DNA of 64,000 bases from Spirosoma oryzae (GTDB lineage: Bacteria > Bacteroidota > Bacteroidia > Cytophagales > Spirosomataceae). The notes beneath the pieces are model-generated. The model worked only from the letters and a program-made list of their open reading frames with translations. It ran no database searches and was not told the DNA's origin. The DNA lies in the NCBI RefSeq assembly GCF_003002825.1, contig NZ_PVTE01000016.1, forward strand, positions 1 to 64,000, in the 5' to 3' direction. The position numbers and the translations under genes are program-made. The stretch's first letter is position 1. Each line of letters starts with the position of its first letter. Below are positions 60,891-64,000 of this stretch, piece by piece.

Positions 60891-61415
60891 TTACATGCCG
60901 TGCTTCATCACCGGCACCGAAACGGTTGCGTTGTCCCAGGCAATAGCAATGCTGTTGTTGGCTGGTGTAATGGTCAGTTTTTCCATCGGCGTCTTGTTCA
61001 TCGACACGGGTACTTTCACCATTGCCACGTCGTTGCCTTTGATTTTTTCGTAATCGTAAGCACCCCATTGACCCAGCGTACTGTTCAGAATAACATCCCA
61101 CTCTTTGGCGTTGGGAATGGTAAACATCGTGTAGGTACCAGCTTTCACCATTTTCCCACCGAACATGACGTCGTTCTTAAAGGTAACCTCCGTTGCTTCG
61201 TTAGCTCCGGTCCGCCATACTTTTCCATACTTCTCCAGTCCGTTATCGCCGAAGATCACCCGGCCCCGCTTCGACGGCTGACCGTACACGACCTTGATAT
61301 TTTTATCAGGACTTTCGGCCGTAACCTTCGGGCTCATGGGTGGCTTTTTGTCCTGTGCCTGCGCCAGTGAAACAAGCGCCAGGAAGAGCGTAAAGAAAAC
61401 AGCAAGTTTTTTCAT
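60891..61415 (-). CDS. DUF2911 exported protein
   Basis: This 174-residue protein has a signal peptide (1-20) and the DUF2911 core VVYGQPSKRGRVIFGD, GKVWRTGANEATEVTF and AGTYTMFTIPN. The family is common in Bacteroidota and lacks a defined activity. It stands alone with its own terminator. The 258 bases upstream hold no gene; they contain the pyrimidine word repeat at 61590-61648. Confidence 0.9.
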   Translation of the reverse strand: MKKLAVFFTLFLALVSLAQAQDKKPPMSPKVTAESPDKNIKVVYGQPSKRGRVIFGDNGLEKYGKVWRTGANEATEVTFKNDVMFGGKMVKAGTYTMFTIPNAKEWDVILNSTLGQWGAYDYEKIKGNDVAMVKVPVSMNKTPMEKLTITPANNSIAIAWDNATVSVPVMKHGM

Positions 61416-61589
61416 GATCAGATGAATTGGTTTGATTTGGTCGTACTGTATACGACGAATGGTAAACGTTGGTTTTTGGTCAACAGTTTATAGTAAGCCC
61501 AAAACATGATACTTTTACTTAACGAGCTGTAGGCTTATCATGCCTGGAAGGAAGATATGAGTTAAAAAACGCCTTGCCTGTCAGGCACC

Positions 61590-61648
61590 TTCTTTCTTCT
61601 TACATCTTTCTTCTTACGTCTTTCTTCTACCTGACCTCTTTCATCTAC
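61590..61648. repeat. Pyrimidine-rich tandem repeat of 14-base units
   Basis: CTTTCTTCTTACAT, CTTTCTTCTTACGT and CTTTCTTCTACCTGA follow each other, so the unit is 14 (twice 7) bases. Only one arm is seen, unlike the inverted copies elsewhere. Confidence 0.78.
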
Positions 61649-61673
61649 TAAGCGCTAACACGCCCCCATAAAT

Positions 61674-63479
61674 ATGGCACCAACCTATTTCAGCAAACGC
61701 AATCTGCACTTTCTGCTCCACGAAGTCTTTCGGGCCGAAGAACTGGCCAGATACCCGTATTTCAGTGCACACGACCGCGAAACAATCAACCTAGCGCTCG
61801 ACTCGGCAACGTACATTGCTGACACGCTTATGTACCCCTACCTGAAAGACGTCGACCGGAATCAGCCGGAACTAAAAAACGGGCAGGTAACGGTACACCC
61901 GAAAATCCGGGAGTTTTTGAAAGCGATGGGCGACGCCGGGCTGATCGGTGCTGGTTTCTCCTTCGATCACGGCGGACAGCAGCTTCCCGAAATGGTCAGT
62001 TCAGCCATCACGTTTATTCTGATGGCGGCCAATAATGGCATGATGTACGCCGGTCTGACCTCGGGAGCCGCTCACTTGATTACATCATTTGGGTCGCCGG
62101 CGCTGATCGATTCATATGTGCCCAACATGCTGGACGGCACGTGGCAGGGAACGATGGCCCTGACCGAACCACAAGCCGGCTCGTCACTGTCTGACGTCAC
62201 CACCTCAGCGACGCCCCTACCCGACGGCTCGTATAAAATCAGCGGGCAGAAAGTGTTTATCTCCGCCGGTGATCACGACGCAGCCGACAACATTATTCAC
62301 CTGATGCTGGCTCGTATCAATGGCGCGCCCAGCGGCACCAAAGGCATCTCGCTATTTGTCGTACCGAAACACCGGCCGGACGGACAGGGTGGCTTTGTCG
62401 ACAACGACGTGCAGTCGACGGGCGTATACCACAAGCTGGGGCAGAAGGGCGTACCAGCTATGCACCTGACGATGGGGTCCAACGACAATACGATCGGCTA
62501 CCTGCTTGGCGAACCGCATCAGGGCCTGCGGTACATGTTCCAGATGATGAACGAAGCGCGCATCGGCGTCGGCATGACCGCTGCTGCCATCGCTACCGCA
62601 GCCTACTACGCAGCCCTGCAATACGCCCGCGAACGACCCCAAAGCCGCCGGTTGAACGAGAAAAACCGGCTCGACGCGCCCCAGACGCCAATCATCAATC
62701 ACCCCGACGTTCGGCGAATGCTGTTGTTTCAGAAATCCGTAACCGAAGGGTCACTGTCGCTACTATTGGAAGCGGCCCGTTTGTACGATATTAGTGAAGC
62801 GGCTGAAGGGCAGGAGAAAGAAGACGCCTTCCTGCTGCTCGATCTGCTGATGCCGGTCGCCAAGTCGTTTCCTTCCGAAATGGGCGTTCAGTCGGTCAGT
62901 CAGAGTTTGCAGACGTTTGGCGGCTACGGCTTTACGGAAGATTTCCCGGTCGAACAGTTGTACCGCGACATTCGTATTACACCCATTTACGAAGGCACGA
63001 CAGGTATTCAGGCGCAGGATCTGCTGGGCCGGAAGATCACGCAGAAAGGCGGCAAAGGCCCGCAACTGCTATTTGCCGAGATGAGCAAAACGATCCGGGA
63101 AGCCAGCACCCACGACGAGCTGAAACCCTACGCCCAGCAACTCGGCACCGAACTGAAGCGTACGCAGGACGTTGTCGAGAGCCTGATGCCGCACGCGCTG
63201 AATGGCGACACCGAGCGGTACCTGGCCGACGCGACGCTGTTTCTGGAGCTGTTCGGTATCGTCGTCGTGGCGTGGCAGTGGCTGAAGCAGAGCGTCGTTG
63301 CTAAACAGGCGATGCTAACGCAGAATCCGCAGGGCGACGAGCTGGCTTTTTACGAAGGCAAGCTGCACACGATGAAGTTTTACTTCCACTACGAAGTGCC
63401 CAAAACACTTGGTCTCGCGGTCCGATTGAAAGACCCTGAAGTACTGACCATCGTGACGGAGAAGGAACTGGCACTGTAA
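61674..63479 (+). CDS. Acyl-CoA dehydrogenase
   Basis: This 601-residue flavoprotein has the acyl-CoA dehydrogenase N, middle and C domains. TEPQAGSSLSDVTT is the FAD-contact region near 163-176, and the catalytic glutamate lies in PIYEGTTGIQAQDLLGRK (near 440). A C-terminal extension of about 150 residues is characteristic of the long-form family found in beta-oxidation. It oxidises acyl-CoA with an electron-transfer flavoprotein. The start ATG 61674 gives MAPTYFSKRN. Confidence 0.92.
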   Translation: MAPTYFSKRNLHFLLHEVFRAEELARYPYFSAHDRETINLALDSATYIADTLMYPYLKDVDRNQPELKNGQVTVHPKIREFLKAMGDAGLIGAGFSFDHGGQQLPEMVSSAITFILMAANNGMMYAGLTSGAAHLITSFGSPALIDSYVPNMLDGTWQGTMALTEPQAGSSLSDVTTSATPLPDGSYKISGQKVFISAGDHDAADNIIHLMLARINGAPSGTKGISLFVVPKHRPDGQGGFVDNDVQSTGVYHKLGQKGVPAMHLTMGSNDNTIGYLLGEPHQGLRYMFQMMNEARIGVGMTAAAIATAAYYAALQYARERPQSRRLNEKNRLDAPQTPIINHPDVRRMLLFQKSVTEGSLSLLLEAARLYDISEAAEGQEKEDAFLLLDLLMPVAKSFPSEMGVQSVSQSLQTFGGYGFTEDFPVEQLYRDIRITPIYEGTTGIQAQDLLGRKITQKGGKGPQLLFAEMSKTIREASTHDELKPYAQQLGTELKRTQDVVESLMPHALNGDTERYLADATLFLELFGIVVVAWQWLKQSVVAKQAMLTQNPQGDELAFYEGKLHTMKFYFHYEVPKTLGLAVRLKDPEVLTIVTEKELAL

Positions 63480-63490
63480 CGGAAGACGAA

Positions 63491-63529
63491 AGGGTGACGA
63501 TAAACACTGGCCAGGTTTACCGTCACCCT
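63491..63529 (+). terminator. Hairpin terminator after acyl-CoA dehydrogenase
   Basis: Arms AGGGTGACGATAAAC and GTTTACCGTCACCCT (one mismatch) around ACTGGCCAG, then CATTAAATATT. Confidence 0.82.
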
Positions 63530-63641
63530 CATTAAATATTGACAAGTAAAAATATAATTTTTACGATATAGCGAACCGTAGTATTACGTAAGCCCTTCGA
63601 AACCTGTACCTTCGTCCACTGAGTCATCTGCGTCCCGTTCA

Positions 63642-64000
63642 ATGCCGCTGATTGTTCCGTCGACGTACCAGCCACCGGCTTTGCTGTGGACTGGTCACCT
63701 GCAAACCATCGTTCCTTCACTATTTCGGAAGGTGTCGGTTGCCTACGTCCGCGAACGCATCGACACACCCGACGACGACTTTCTGGACCTCGACTGGGTT
63801 TGCCCGCCAACTACCAGGCCACCGGCAGAACGGCAACTGGTAATCCTGTCACACGGACTGGAGGGGAGTTCTGGAAGCACCTACCTCGCCGGTATGGCGC
63901 GCCACCTGAGTCAGAACGGGTTCGATTGTCTAGCCTGGCATTACCGCTCGTGCGGGGGCGACCTCAACCGGCAACAGCGGTTCTACCACCTCGGCGACAC
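63642..64000 (+). CDS. YheT-family alpha/beta hydrolase, 5' part cut by window edge
   Basis: The frame of 119 complete codons opens at ATG 63642 and runs to the right edge. PALLWTGHLQTIVPS near residue 12 and SHGLEGSSGSTYL near 74 are typical of YheT-like (ABHD1/3-like) hydrolases, followed by the CLAWHYRSCGG core. Substrates are unknown esters. The catalytic histidine lies outside the window. Confidence 0.88.
   Translation, partial: MPLIVPSTYQPPALLWTGHLQTIVPSLFRKVSVAYVRERIDTPDDDFLDLDWVCPPTTRPPAERQLVILSHGLEGSSGSTYLAGMARHLSQNGFDCLAWHYRSCGGDLNRQQRFYHLGD

Overview
The window comes from a moderately GC-rich (roughly 55%) member of the Bacteroidota, most likely a Cytophagales/Spirosomaceae bacterium of the Spirosoma, Fibrella or Rudanella kind. 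This is inferred from gene content (TonB receptor with a carboxypeptidase-like N-terminal extension, DUF3526 ABC permeases, DUF1345, DUF2911, DUF4174, a GH3-serine hydrolase fusion) and from promoters of the Bacteroidota type (TTG, about 19 bases, then TAnnTTTG). No rRNA, tRNA, CRISPR, prophage or insertion sequence was seen. Most of the window is ordinary chromosome, with short genes on both strands.

Layout. 1-9 kb: a truncated large secreted nuclease, a D-Ala-D-Ala dipeptidase, a SpmA/SpmB-type membrane protein, a PIN toxin-antitoxin pair and an amino-acid permease. 9-15.7 kb: a PLP lyase, a GH3-beta-lactamase-like fusion, a lipoprotein with a histidine every seventh residue, and a BlaI/BlaR-type pair with a clear operator. 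15.7-25.8 kb: a minus-strand block that reads as a metal-acquisition locus: CobW/COG0523 GTPase, FAD reductase with a CxxC, His-rich lipoprotein, TonB receptor, two DUF3526 ABC permeases and an ABC ATPase. A second PIN toxin-antitoxin pair sits in the opposite direction between the two permeases. 26-42 kb: PurF-like amidotransferase, lipoamide dehydrogenase, a broken DUF4160 gene beside DUF2442, peptidases, DEAD-box helicase, pseudouridine synthase and DinB. 42-64 kb: NHL beta-propeller protein, sugar isomerase, ankyrin protein, GH26 mannanase, radical SAM, manganese catalase, BamA-like protein, sugar MFS with PfkB kinase, lgt, yidD, GroES-like, class V aminotransferase, sialate O-acetylesterase, acyl-CoA dehydrogenase and the start of a YheT-type hydrolase.

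Two signals go beyond ordinary annotation. First, one palindrome, TGCAAC-N3-GTTGCA, lies in the promoters of three genes: the CobW GTPase (two copies, 61 bp apart), the His-rich lipoprotein and the His-heptad lipoprotein at 13262. It overlaps or touches the promoter elements each time. This suggests a metal (probably zinc, Zur-like) regulon built around an unusual lipoprotein whose coiled-coil core would be lined with histidines. Second, many intergenic spacers carry hairpins whose arms are tandem runs of degenerate 7-, 8- or 9-base words (for example TTTACGG, TTTTCGG, TTTACAG, TATACGG). The two arms use the same vocabulary, sometimes in a different order. They occur at 3' ends and also in divergent promoter regions, and several run into coding ends. 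I know of no named repeat family that matches.
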